Of a stretch of 34,974 nt of DNA, positions 8,852 to 16,860 are shown in pieces. The stretch spans positions 1 through 34,974 of the forward strand of contig DWVH01000062.1 of assembly GCA_019120335.1 (NCBI GenBank), in the 5' to 3' direction. The notes under the pieces were generated by a model. The model made no database searches. It saw only the letters and a program-made list of their open reading frames with translations, and had not been told where the DNA came from. A program made the translations under genes and the position numbers. How positions within the stretch are numbered: position 1 is the stretch's first letter; each line of letters begins with the position of its first letter. The stretch comes from Candidatus Enterococcus stercoripullorum. GTDB taxonomy: Bacteria; Bacillota; Bacilli; Lactobacillales; Enterococcaceae.

Positions 8852-8867
8852 TTAGGGTTCTCCCTAA
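8852..8867. repeat. Inverted repeat, oriT candidate
   Basis: TTAGGG, loop TTCT, CCCTAA form a perfect 6-bp hairpin 34 bp upstream of mobC. Hairpins beside the nick site are usual in oriT regions served by this kind of relaxase. The assignment is by position only. Confidence 0.4.
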
Positions 8868-8883
8868 CAAGCTAAAAATTGAT

Positions 8884-8915
8884 AAAAAAGAAGCAGTACC
8901 ATAAAGGTCTGCTTC
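8884..8915 (-). terminator. Terminator or attenuator in the mob leader
   Basis: GAAGCAG (8890-8896) pairs with CTGCTTC (8909-8915), and an inner ACC/GGT extends the stem. Read on the minus strand it is followed at once by six U (8889-8884). A T6 run also follows 5 nt after the stem on the plus strand. It lies between the mob promoter and mobC, so it could attenuate mob transcription or block antisense read-through. Confidence 0.6.
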
Positions 8916-9011
8916 ATCGATTTTTTCGTCTTTGGCTATCCAAAGATTGTGCTTGCTACAAAAGAATGATTTGTAGATTGAGCGTTAAGCGAGTTTTAAA
9001 TTTATTGTTAA

Positions 9012-9020
9012 ATTATACCA
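9012..9020 (-). promoter_or_regulatory. Extended -10 promoter for mobC-relaxase
   Basis: On the minus strand the sequence reads TGGTATAAT, a TGn extended -10. No convincing -35 lies behind it. It is divergent from the tetR promoter, about 30 bp away. Confidence 0.5.
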
Positions 9021-9048
9021 CAAAGAGTATATGTTTACTATAGGTATC

Positions 9049-9096
9049 TTGACAAATATTGAATTTTGATTTATTATTAAATATAAATTCAGTATT
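9049..9096 (+). promoter_or_regulatory. tetR promoter flanked by operator half-sites
   Basis: TTGACA (9049-9054) and TATTAT (9072-9077) are spaced by 17 bp. Two inverted arms, AATATTGAATTT (9055-9066) and AAATTCAGTATT (9085-9096), differ at one pair and bracket the -10. The left arm equals the half-site of the perfect palindrome before the ABC genes (9743-9766), so the TetR protein probably represses both promoters. Confidence 0.7.
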
Positions 9097-9116
9097 AACG
9101 CAGAAAGAGGTGTGCT

Positions 9117-9689
9117 ATGGCACAAGTATTAAAAGAAGAAGTTAGAAATAGAATACTCGAAGCAGCAGAAAAAGTATTTTATAAAAAGGATTATAGAGGT
9201 GCCAAATTAACAGAAATTGCAAAAGAAGCAGATATTCCTGTGGCACTAATTTATACCTATTTCAAAAATAAGGAAGTTTTGTTTGATGCAGTAGTAAGTT
9301 CAGTTTATATAAATTTCGAGTCAGCCTTTGATGAGGAAGAGTCTTTGGAAAAAGGTTCTGCTTCTGAAAGGTTTGATGAAGTTGGAGAAAACTATATTCA
9401 TGAACTTTTAAAAGAGCGTAAAAAGTTAATTATTTTAATGGATAAAAGCTCAGGTACTAAGCATACAGAAGCAAAACAAAAACTCATATCGCAAATGCAG
9501 ATTCATATTGAAGTAAGTTTAAAAAGACAATCGAAACAGGAATATGATCCAATGCTTGCCCATATTTTAGCCAGTAACTTTACAGAGGGGCTTCTTGAAA
9601 TAGCAAGGCACTATCAAAGTGAAAAGTGGGCAAAAGATATGCTAAAACTTATTGCAAAGTGTTATTACAAGGGAGTGGAATCCCTATAA
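9117..9689 (+). CDS. TetR/AcrR-family transcriptional regulator
   Basis: This 190-residue protein has the TetR fold: an N-terminal DNA-binding domain (about residues 8-55) with LTEIAKEADIPVALIYTYFKNKEVLF, then an all-helical ligand-binding and dimerization domain. AGAGG precedes the start. It is the first gene before a set of transporters and has matching palindromes at its own promoter and at the exporter gene. The likely role is a ligand-relieved repressor of itself and of the transporter genes. The inducer is unknown. Confidence 0.9.
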   Translation: MAQVLKEEVRNRILEAAEKVFYKKDYRGAKLTEIAKEADIPVALIYTYFKNKEVLFDAVVSSVYINFESAFDEEESLEKGSASERFDEVGENYIHELLKERKKLIILMDKSSGTKHTEAKQKLISQMQIHIEVSLKRQSKQEYDPMLAHILASNFTEGLLEIARHYQSEKWAKDMLKLIAKCYYKGVESL

Positions 9690-9704
9690 TCAGCACTAAA
9701 AAAT

Positions 9705-9729
9705 AGACTTTGCGTAATCAGCAAAGTCT
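9705..9729 (+). terminator. Hairpin after tetR
   Basis: AGACTTTGC (9705-9713) and GCAAAGTCT (9721-9729) form a perfect 9-bp stem with a 7-nt loop. The following tract, TACTTTAAACTTT, is a weak U-run. It probably reduces read-through from tetR into the exporter genes. Confidence 0.5.
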
Positions 9730-9742
9730 TACTTTAAACTTT

Positions 9743-9766
9743 AATATTGAATTGTAATTCAATATT
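9743..9766. promoter_or_regulatory. Perfect palindromic operator for the TetR regulator
   Basis: Two 11-bp arms, AATATTGAATT and AATTCAATATT, are separated by GT, giving a perfect 24-bp palindrome 26 bp before the first exporter gene. The arm recurs at the tetR promoter. TATTAT at 9763-9768 could be the -10, so a bound repressor would cover it. Confidence 0.75.
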
Positions 9767-9792
9767 ATTCAATTTTGAAAGGAGCGTTATTC

Positions 9793-11532
9793 ATGCCGGA
9801 AAAAGAATTGAGGAAAAAAGTGATTGGAAAAAATGGTTTATCCAATTCACTTCTTGCTTTAAAAATAGTATTTGATTTGATACCACAAATCTTACTTGTA
9901 TATTTGATTAGTTCTTTAATCACAAACAATATTAACGAAGGTAATTTAAAGTATATATTCTTGGGAATCTTTATATCGTTTGTATTAAAAGGCGTGTTTT
10001 ACTATTTTGCAACAAAGGTTGCTCATGAAAAAGCCTATGAAAAACTGACAGAACTTAGGTTAGATATTATAGATCATCTAAAAAAACTAAGTTTAGGATT
10101 TTTCAAAGAACATAATACTGGAGAGCTTACCAATATCGTTCAACATGATGTAGAGCAAGTGGAAGTATACCTTGCTCATGGATTACCTGAAATAATGGCA
10201 GTTACGCTTCTACCTACCATTATTTTCATAGCTATGATTTTTGTAGACTGGCGTCTTGCTCTTGGAATGATTGCCGGAGTTCCACTCATGTATTTGGTAA
10301 AAGTTCTTTCACAGAAAACAATGGATAAAAATTTTACTATTTACTTTAACCATGAAAACAAGATGAGAGAAGAATTGATGGAATATGTAAAAAATATTTC
10401 TGTGATTAAGGCTTTTGCTAAAGAAGAGGAGATTAGTGAAAGAACATTAAAAACGGCAAGAGAATATATTTACTGGGTTAAAAAGAGTATGGGAGCAATC
10501 ACAATTCCAATGGGACTCATTGACATATTTATGGAAATTGGAGTAGTTATTGTCATGATTTTGGGAAGTATATTTCTTTATCATGGGAATATTACAACAC
10601 CTAATTTTATACTTGCCATTATTTTATCGTCTGCTTTTACTGCATCTATAAGTAAGACGGCTACATTGCAACATTTTTCTATTGTGTTTAAGGAAGCTCT
10701 AAAGGCGATTGGAAAAGTTTTAACAGTTCCGCTTCCAAAGAAAAAGACAGAACAAGGTTTAGAATTTGGAAATATAGAATTTAAAGATGTGAATTTTGCA
10801 TACGGAAAAGATAGCTTTGAGCTAAAAAATATCAATTTGACTTTTAAGAAAAATAGTTTGAATGCCTTTGTAGGAGCAAGTGGTTGTGGGAAAAGTACTG
10901 TATCTAATTTGCTTATGGGATTTTGGGATGCGGGCGAAGGACAAATACTGATAAATGGAAAAGATATAAAAGAATATAGTCAAGAAAATATCTCAATGCT
11001 GATTGGTAGTGTGCAACAAGAAGTTATCCTTTTTGATTTAAGCATTTTTGAAAATATAGCAATTGGAAAATTAAATGCAACAAAAGAAGAAGTCATAGAA
11101 GCAGCTAAAAAAGCAAGATGCCATGATTTTATTTCTGCTTTACCAAATGGATATGAAACACGAATAGGTGAAATGGGAGTTAAGTTATCCGGTGGAGAAA
11201 AACAAAGAATCTCCATTGCGAGAATGATACTTAAAAATGCACCGATTTTAATATTAGATGAAGCAATGGCAGCTGTTGATAGTGAAAATGAAAGACTAAT
11301 CGGCGAAGCAATTGACGATTTAAGCAAGGATAAAACCATCATTACAATTGCTCATCATCTAAATACGATTAGAGATTCAGACCAAATTATAGTTATGGAT
11401 AAGGGTGTTGTTCTTGATGCAGGAAGCCATGAAGAGCTGATGAAAAGATGTGATTTTTATAAGGATATGGTTGAAGCACAGAACAAGGTAGATAGATGGA
11501 ATTTGAAAGAGGTGGTAACAGAAAATGTTTAG
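9793..11532 (+). CDS. ABC exporter half-transporter, subunit 1
   Basis: This 579-residue protein has an N-terminal membrane domain (six helices expected, about 20-310) fused to a C-terminal ATPase. The ATPase has Walker A GASGCGKST (361-369), signature LSGGE (465-469), Walker B ILDEA with catalytic E490 and H-loop H521. All catalytic residues are present. Start 9793 is chosen because AAAGGAG (9778-9784) precedes it; an in-frame TTG at 9775 lies before that site. It overlaps the next gene by 8 nt and the two are likely to form a heterodimer that expels a drug, peptide or lipid. The substrate is not evident. The TetR operator lies just upstream. Confidence 0.9.
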   Translation: MPEKELRKKVIGKNGLSNSLLALKIVFDLIPQILLVYLISSLITNNINEGNLKYIFLGIFISFVLKGVFYYFATKVAHEKAYEKLTELRLDIIDHLKKLSLGFFKEHNTGELTNIVQHDVEQVEVYLAHGLPEIMAVTLLPTIIFIAMIFVDWRLALGMIAGVPLMYLVKVLSQKTMDKNFTIYFNHENKMREELMEYVKNISVIKAFAKEEEISERTLKTAREYIYWVKKSMGAITIPMGLIDIFMEIGVVIVMILGSIFLYHGNITTPNFILAIILSSAFTASISKTATLQHFSIVFKEALKAIGKVLTVPLPKKKTEQGLEFGNIEFKDVNFAYGKDSFELKNINLTFKKNSLNAFVGASGCGKSTVSNLLMGFWDAGEGQILINGKDIKEYSQENISMLIGSVQQEVILFDLSIFENIAIGKLNATKEEVIEAAKKARCHDFISALPNGYETRIGEMGVKLSGGEKQRISIARMILKNAPILILDEAMAAVDSENERLIGEAIDDLSKDKTIITIAHHLNTIRDSDQIIVMDKGVVLDAGSHEELMKRCDFYKDMVEAQNKVDRWNLKEVVTENV

Positions 11533-13234
11533 AGAAATGTTAAAACTACTTACAAAAACCGGCAAGAGAGATTTGATTATATCAAGTGTATTCTTTGCCC
11601 TTTATGGACTAAGCTCCATAGCCATGATTGTTATCGTATTTTCTATACTGTTTCAGATATTTGATGGGACGAGTTTAGATATGCTTTATAAATATTTTAT
11701 TGCGATTGGATTACTTGTAGTCTTCAAAGGTATTTGTAATATGGTCGCAGATATGAAAAAGCATAGTGCAGGTTTTGATATTGTTCAGCAAATAAGAGAA
11801 CGCATGATTATCAAATTAAAGAAATTCAGTTTGGGATTTTATACCAATGAAAGACTGGGAGAGATCAATACAATTTTACACAAAGATGTTGATAATATGT
11901 CCCTTGTTGTAGGACACATGTGGTCGAGAATGTTTGGTGATTTTTTGATAGGTGCAGTCGTATTTGTTGGTCTTGCAAGTATTGATTTCAAACTTTCTAT
12001 TATTATGGCTGTATCTGTTCCGATTGCACTTATCTTTCTATATCTGACAATTAAGCAATCTGAAAAAATAGAAAATCAGAACAACTCAGCACTTCTTGAT
12101 ATGGTTAGCTTATTTGTTGAATATGTTAGAGGAATACCTGTATTAAAGAGTTTTTCAAACAATAAGAGCTTGGATAATGTGCTTATGAATAAGACAAAAA
12201 AGTTTGGAGAAACAAGCAAAGCAGCTTCAAGATTCAAGGCAAAACAGCTATCTATATTTGGATTTTTACTGGATATTGGATATTTAGTTCTTTTAATTGC
12301 AGGAGCAATACTTGTTACAAAGGGAAGTCTTGATGTACTTCATTTTATTATCTTTGCAGTAATTTCAAAAGAGTTTTATAAGCCGTTCGCTTCTATGGAA
12401 CAACACTATATGTACTATGTTTCGGCGGTAGATAGTTACGAAAGACTTTCAAGAATTTTATATGCAGATGTAATCCCAGATAAAGTGAATGGAATTGTTC
12501 CGAAAGATAATGAGATAGCTTTTGAAAACATAGATTTTTCCTATGAAAAAGATGAATTTAAAATGGAAAAATTGAGCTTTTCTATTTCTGAAAAAACAAT
12601 GACAGCCTTAGTTGGAGAATCAGGTAGTGGAAAGACTACTATAACCAACTTACTTTTAAGATTTTATGATGTGCATAAAGGGAAAATTACACTCGGGGGA
12701 ACTGATATAAGGGATATTCCTTATGATGAGCTTTTAGACCGTATCAGCATTGTCATGCAGAATGTTCAACTGTTTGATAACACGATTGAAGAAAATATCA
12801 AGGTAGGGAAAAAAGGAGCGACGAAAGAAGAAATCATTGAAGCTGCAAAGAAAGCAAGGATACATGATTTCATTATGAGTTTACCAAAAGGTTATGAAAC
12901 TGATATTGGCGAAAATGGAGGAATTTTATCAGGTGGACAAAGACAAAGAATATCTATTGCAAGAGCCTTTCTGAAAGATGCACCAATTTTAATTCTTGAT
13001 GAAATGACAAGTAATGTTGATCCTGTAAATGAATCTTTGATACAAGATGCTATTACAGAACTTGCAAAGAATAGAACTGTACTTGTAGTGGCTCACCATT
13101 TAAAAACAATCCAAAAAGCTGACCAAATTCTCGTATTTCAAAAAGGAAATTTACTTGAAAAAGGAAAGCATGGGGAACTTCTTGAGAAAGATGGTTACTA
13201 CACAAAATTATGGAAAGCTCAGTATGAGGTGTAA
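11525..13234 (+). CDS. ABC exporter half-transporter, subunit 2
   Basis: This 569-residue protein has the same layout as its upstream neighbour: membrane domain (about 15-300) then ATPase with GESGSGKTT (364-372), LSGGQ (468-472) and Walker B ILDEM with D492 and E493, and an AHH H-loop. The 8-nt overlap at its start and the 2-nt gap to the ECF ATPase show one operon. With subunit 1 it makes a heterodimeric exporter in which both sites appear competent, unlike many heterodimers with one degenerate site. Confidence 0.9.
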   Translation: MFREMLKLLTKTGKRDLIISSVFFALYGLSSIAMIVIVFSILFQIFDGTSLDMLYKYFIAIGLLVVFKGICNMVADMKKHSAGFDIVQQIRERMIIKLKKFSLGFYTNERLGEINTILHKDVDNMSLVVGHMWSRMFGDFLIGAVVFVGLASIDFKLSIIMAVSVPIALIFLYLTIKQSEKIENQNNSALLDMVSLFVEYVRGIPVLKSFSNNKSLDNVLMNKTKKFGETSKAASRFKAKQLSIFGFLLDIGYLVLLIAGAILVTKGSLDVLHFIIFAVISKEFYKPFASMEQHYMYYVSAVDSYERLSRILYADVIPDKVNGIVPKDNEIAFENIDFSYEKDEFKMEKLSFSISEKTMTALVGESGSGKTTITNLLLRFYDVHKGKITLGGTDIRDIPYDELLDRISIVMQNVQLFDNTIEENIKVGKKGATKEEIIEAAKKARIHDFIMSLPKGYETDIGENGGILSGGQRQRISIARAFLKDAPILILDEMTSNVDPVNESLIQDAITELAKNRTVLVVAHHLKTIQKADQILVFQKGNLLEKGKHGELLEKDGYYTKLWKAQYEV

Positions 13235-13236
13235 CC

Positions 13237-14754
13237 ATGATTTTGTTAAAAGATGTTTCTTATGAATGGGAAGATGGGCGAACTGCTTTAAAAAATATCA
13301 ATCTTGAAATTAAAAAAGGTGAATTTGTTTTAATTTCAGGGAAAAGTGGAAGTGGTAAAAGCACTCTTGGAAGTGTAATGAATGGTCTTATTCCGCATTA
13401 TTATAAAGGCAAAATGCAAGGAGAAGCTTTTGCGTCCGGAAAAGATATAAGCAAATTATTACTTCATGAAATAGGGCATATTGTAGGAACTGTATTTCAA
13501 GATCCAAGAAGTCAGTTTTTTACGACAACAACAGATGAAGAAATAGCTTTTGGGCTTCAAACTATTTGTAAATCAAGAGATGAAATCAAACAGAGAGTAG
13601 AAGAAGTATATGCAGAGCTGGATATTGAGGAACTGAAAGGAAAATCTGTTTTTGAATTATCAAGCGGACAGAAACAAAAGATAGCTATTGCAAGCATCTA
13701 TGCGATGAATCCGAAAGTTTTAATTTTAGATGAACCTTCAGCAAATTTGGATATGAAAGCAACATTTGACCTGTTTTTAATTTTGGAGAAATTAAAGAAA
13801 AAAGGAACAACGGTTGTTCTAATTGAACATCGTTTGTACTATGTAAAGTCTTTATTTAACCGTTTTCTTTTGATGAAAGATGGAGAAATTGAACAGGATT
13901 TGAGTCGGGAAGAAGTTATCCATCTTGAAGGGGAGTTTTGGGATGAAAATGGACTAAGAACTCTTGAATTAGAAGAATACAGGATAAGTGAGAAGAAAGA
14001 TTCATATCAATTAAATGATGCAAGTATTAGTGGAAAAGGCTTGAAATTTTGTTACCCAAGTACAACTAAGGTTGGAAATAAGCAAAAACAGTACATCTTA
14101 AATCATCTTGATTTCAATATGGAGTGCGGAAAAGCCATTGGTCTTATCGGCTTAAATGGTACCGGGAAAACTACTTTTGCAAGGGTGATTTCAGGACTTG
14201 AGAAGATAAAAGAGGGGAAAATATGGGCGGAAAAAGATAGAGAGTTGAATCATAAAGATTTAATGGATATGTCATATTTTGTCTTTCAGGATTCAGACTA
14301 TCAGTTATTTTCGGAAAGTGTACTTGATGAAATGCTGCTTGGTATTTCAAGTAAAGATAAAAAAGAAAATACTCAAAAGGCAAAGTCTATTTTGAATATA
14401 CTTGGCTTAGATAAATACATTGATAAGCATCCGTTTGCTTTATCAAGAGGAGAAAAACAAAGATTGACAATAGCTTGTGGAATGATGAAACAGGCAAAAG
14501 TTTTTATCTATGATGAACCAACATCAGGTTGTGATAAAGACTCAATGCTTTCAGTGGCAAAATTGATTGAAGAACAATTAAAAAATGGGATAACAGTTTT
14601 GGTGATAAGTCATGATTTTGAGTTTTTAGCGAACACAGTGAGCAAGCTCTGGGTAATGGGAGATGGAAAAATAGAAAAAGTTTTGAATATGAGTGAAAGT
14701 AATAAATTTCTCATATTAGACAAGATGAGAGGAGGTAGAGAGCTTGATAGATAG
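13237..14754 (+). CDS. ECF-type transporter ATPase with two fused nucleotide-binding domains
   Basis: This 505-residue protein contains two ABC ATPase domains in tandem: GKSGSGKST (35-43), LSSGQKQ and LDEPSANLD in the first, then GLNGTGKTT (305-313), LSRGEKQ and YDEPTSGCD in the second. The fused pair replaces the separate EcfA1 and EcfA2 proteins that energise energy-coupling-factor vitamin or metal importers. The EcfT and S-component genes follow directly, with an 11-nt overlap into EcfT. It is part of the TetR-controlled transporter block. Confidence 0.9.
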   Translation: MILLKDVSYEWEDGRTALKNINLEIKKGEFVLISGKSGSGKSTLGSVMNGLIPHYYKGKMQGEAFASGKDISKLLLHEIGHIVGTVFQDPRSQFFTTTTDEEIAFGLQTICKSRDEIKQRVEEVYAELDIEELKGKSVFELSSGQKQKIAIASIYAMNPKVLILDEPSANLDMKATFDLFLILEKLKKKGTTVVLIEHRLYYVKSLFNRFLLMKDGEIEQDLSREEVIHLEGEFWDENGLRTLELEEYRISEKKDSYQLNDASISGKGLKFCYPSTTKVGNKQKQYILNHLDFNMECGKAIGLIGLNGTGKTTFARVISGLEKIKEGKIWAEKDRELNHKDLMDMSYFVFQDSDYQLFSESVLDEMLLGISSKDKKENTQKAKSILNILGLDKYIDKHPFALSRGEKQRLTIACGMMKQAKVFIYDEPTSGCDKDSMLSVAKLIEEQLKNGITVLVISHDFEFLANTVSKLWVMGDGKIEKVLNMSESNKFLILDKMRGGRELDR

Positions 14755-15448
14755 AAAAACAGTCGATCCAAGAATAAAACTTACTCTACTTCCAATTGTT
14801 GGATTTACGAGTTTTTTTATAAGCGATACAATTCTACTTTTCGGACTGATTGCCTTTGCCTTTTTTCTGTATGTATACAGCAGTATGTGGAAAAGAGCAC
14901 TACACTTTATTTTGTTTTTTGTGTTTTTATACTGCATAGAGTTAGGGCTTGGAAAATTTTGTGAAGGAAGCATCGTATTTGCAATATATATGCTTATTTA
15001 CTTTGCATCAAGAATGACCTTAATTGCTATGTTTGGTGGATATATAACAAAGACTACAAGTGTAAGTGAAATGCTTGAAGCATTACATAGAATGAAAGTA
15101 CCAAGAAGCATTGGTATACCTTTTAGTGTTTTGCTTAGGTTTGTACCAACTATAAAAATAGAATTCAAGGCATTAAAAGAGAATATGAAGATTCGAGGAA
15201 TCGTAACAAGCAGGTTTTTCCCGTTGCTACATCCAATTAAATATATTGAATATACGCTTGTTCCGCTTTTAATGAGAATGATTAAGATTTCAGATGAACT
15301 GTCAGCTTCGGCACTCATTAGAGGACTTGATAGTGATGAGAAGAGGGTAACATTAACAGAATTGCGGTTTATAAAAACAGACTTAATGATTGGACTATTA
15401 GGAGCTTTGATGATTGCTCTTGTGATAGTAATACAGAAAATTTATTAG
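14744..15448 (+). CDS. ECF transporter T component (EcfT)
   Basis: This 234-residue membrane protein has the EcfT pattern: N-terminal DPRIKL, several hydrophobic helices (about 15-110), then cytoplasmic coupling helices with ALKENMKIRG and ALIRGLDS, which contact the ATPase. A final helix lies at the C-terminus. It starts at TTG 14744, with GGAGG at 14731-14735 and an 11-nt overlap with the ATPase gene. It links the ATPase to the substrate-binding S component encoded next. Confidence 0.88.
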   Translation: MIDRKTVDPRIKLTLLPIVGFTSFFISDTILLFGLIAFAFFLYVYSSMWKRALHFILFFVFLYCIELGLGKFCEGSIVFAIYMLIYFASRMTLIAMFGGYITKTTSVSEMLEALHRMKVPRSIGIPFSVLLRFVPTIKIEFKALKENMKIRGIVTSRFFPLLHPIKYIEYTLVPLLMRMIKISDELSASALIRGLDSDEKRVTLTELRFIKTDLMIGLLGALMIALVIVIQKIY

Positions 15449-15458
15449 GAGGACTTTT

Positions 15459-16043
15459 ATGAAAAACAAATTAAATGGTCGTGATTTTATTACAATCGGA
15501 ATCTTTAATGCAATTGGAATTGTCATATACATGGCAGTTGCATTTGCTATGGCAACAACAGTTATAGGAGGATTTATTGCTTCAGGAGTTAGCTTTATGA
15601 TAGCTGCTACCGTTTATATTCTTATGGCTGTAAAAGTTAAAAAGAAGGGTGTATTTACAATATCAGGAACGCTTCTTGGTTTAATTGCGTTGTCAGGAGG
15701 ACATTTGCCTCATGCAGTCTTTGCTGTAATCGGTGGAATTATATGTGATTTGATTATAGGAAATTATGAGAGCAAGGGACGAATGATTATTGGATATGGG
15801 ACCTTTGCATTAGCAGATTTTTTAGGGACAGTAATTCCTGTGATTTTATTCGGGACAGCTTCTTTTGTGGAAAGAGCATCAAAATGGAAAATGAGTGAAG
15901 CACAAATAAATGAAGCATTATCCTATTTCAAAATTTCGTGGGCAGTAGGATTTGGACTTACCACTTTTGTTCTTGCTTGCATAGGAGCATTCGTTGCAAC
16001 AAGGATACTTAAAAAACATTTTGAAAAAGCTGGAGTGATTTGA
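15459..16043 (+). CDS. Putative ECF S component (MptD/Trep_Strep family)
   Basis: This 194-residue protein is very hydrophobic, with about five or six membrane segments, and resembles the MptD-family putative S components. S components bind the transported small molecule. A GGAGG lies shortly before the start, and the gene ends the ABC/ECF operon. The substrate is unknown. The combination of a TetR regulator, heterodimeric exporter and ECF importer as cargo suggests handling of one compound or a peptide-linked metal or cofactor, but this is inference. Confidence 0.75.
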   Translation: MKNKLNGRDFITIGIFNAIGIVIYMAVAFAMATTVIGGFIASGVSFMIAATVYILMAVKVKKKGVFTISGTLLGLIALSGGHLPHAVFAVIGGIICDLIIGNYESKGRMIIGYGTFALADFLGTVIPVILFGTASFVERASKWKMSEAQINEALSYFKISWAVGFGLTTFVLACIGAFVATRILKKHFEKAGVI

Positions 16044-16095
16044 ATCAATCTTTATTAGTGAGGGAAAAATGGATTAAATAGTGGAGGTAATTGCT

Positions 16096-16149
16096 ATGTA
16101 TTATTTAGGGTCTGTTATTCATATAGAAAAAAACAATAGACCTTTTTGA
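16096..16149 (+). CDS. 17-codon ORF with good ribosome site, possible leader peptide or remnant
   Basis: ATG at 16096 is preceded by GTGGAGG and opens a 17-residue reading frame, MYYLGSVIHIEKNNRPF, ending in TGA. No homologue is recognised. It may be the front end of a deleted gene or a leader peptide before the terminator at 16215. Evidence for translation is only the ribosome site. Confidence 0.3.
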   Translation: MYYLGSVIHIEKNNRPF

Positions 16150-16214
16150 TACTGGTAATTATCATAAAAAATCAAATTTAAAATATAGAGAAAGAGCAAG
16201 TTTCTTTCATTTCA

Positions 16215-16255
16215 GAGGACTTATTATGCCTATGTGCAGAAGTCCTCCTTTTTTT
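16215..16255 (+). terminator. Rho-independent terminator after the transporter operon
   Basis: GAGGACTT (16215-16222) and AAGTCCTC (16240-16247) form an 8-bp stem followed by seven T. It ends the transporter operon before the sigma-like gene. Confidence 0.8.
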
Positions 16256-16277
16256 GTCTAAAAACGCAGACAAAAAA
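16250..16277. repeat. Inverted repeat in leader of sigma-like gene
   Basis: TTTTTTGTCT (16250-16259) and AGACAAAAAA (16268-16277) are perfect 10-bp arms with an 8-nt loop, starting in the T-run of the terminator. A related repeat, TTGTCTA-AAAA-TAGACAA, lies after the recombinases at 22284-22301. Its meaning is unknown. Confidence 0.5.
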
Positions 16278-16294
16278 GAAATGGAGGAAATAAA

Positions 16295-16705
16295 ATGCCA
16301 AAAGAATATTACCTTTATGTCAACGGACAAAGGGTTAAAGTCAGCGAGCAGATATATAAAGTCTACTGGCGAGAAAAAGAACATGAAAAGTATTTAGAGC
16401 AGGTGGACAAGAAAAACCACTTGCTCTTTTTTTCATCATTGGATCATGACGGACACTTTGTAGACAATATTGTTGATGAAAGTGTTGATGTAGAAAAGAT
16501 CGTTGAAACACAGATGATGATTGAAGCAGTTAGAAATGCTATATCAAGGCTCAATGCAGAAGAAAGAGATATTATTGAACGCTTGTATTTCAATGATGAG
16601 ACGGTTCGCTCAGTGGCAAAGCTCAAAAGTATTACACATCCGGCTTTAATCAAAAGAAGAAACAAAATTCTTGAAAAGCTGAAAAAATTCATCGAAGAAC
16701 TTTAA
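16295..16705 (+). CDS. Sigma-70-like (region 4) regulator
   Basis: This 136-residue protein has a C-terminal sigma region-4-like HTH: AISRLNAEERDIIERLYFNDETVRSVAKL (about 85-115) and a basic recognition end, HPALIKRRNKILEKLKKF. Such small sigma-like proteins are typical of Firmicute integrative elements, where they sit near the recombination genes. GGAGG at 16282-16286 sets the start. It probably regulates the recombinase or mobilization genes. Confidence 0.8.
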   Translation: MPKEYYLYVNGQRVKVSEQIYKVYWREKEHEKYLEQVDKKNHLLFFSSLDHDGHFVDNIVDESVDVEKIVETQMMIEAVRNAISRLNAEERDIIERLYFNDETVRSVAKLKSITHPALIKRRNKILEKLKKFIEEL

Positions 16706-16721
16706 AACTTCGGTAACCAAA

Positions 16722-16765
16722 GGGGTCAAATTTTCCTTATGTAAAGTGAAGGGGAGTTTGACCTC
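16722..16765 (+). promoter_or_regulatory. Long hairpin, possible attenuator
   Basis: Bases 16722-16738 pair with 16749-16765 over 17 positions (several G-U) around a 10-nt loop. There is no U-run right after it. The loop's GTAAAG can instead pair with CTTTAC at 16767-16772, so two exclusive structures are possible. Confidence 0.6.
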
Positions 16766-16842
16766 CTTTACTTTCTTGGGTAAGAGATATGCCTGCTTAT
16801 GGCAAATAGGAAAATGTAAAGAAAACAATCCCTTTCAAATAT

Positions 16843-16860
16843 TGCTCTTTGACAACTGAA
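16843..16860 (+). promoter_or_regulatory. boxA-like, rRNA-leader-like element
   Basis: TGCTCTTTGACA (16843-16854) differs at one base from the Nus-factor boxA consensus TGCTCTTTAACA. With the bases after it (ACTGAATA) it resembles the rRNA leader near the right end of the window (CTTTGAAAACTGAACA). This suggests processive antitermination of the recombinase transcript. The TTGACA inside it is not followed by a good -10. Confidence 0.5.

Larger units (their letters stand above)
8819..9048. other. Divergent control region between mobC and tetR, probable oriT
   Basis: This stretch has no gene. It contains a perfect inverted repeat TTAGGG-TTCT-CCCTAA (8852-8867), a hairpin with a U-run on the minus strand (8884-8915), and an extended -10 promoter for the mob genes (9012-9020). 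The position upstream of mobC makes it the best oriT candidate. The nick site cannot be assigned from sequence alone. Confidence 0.5.
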
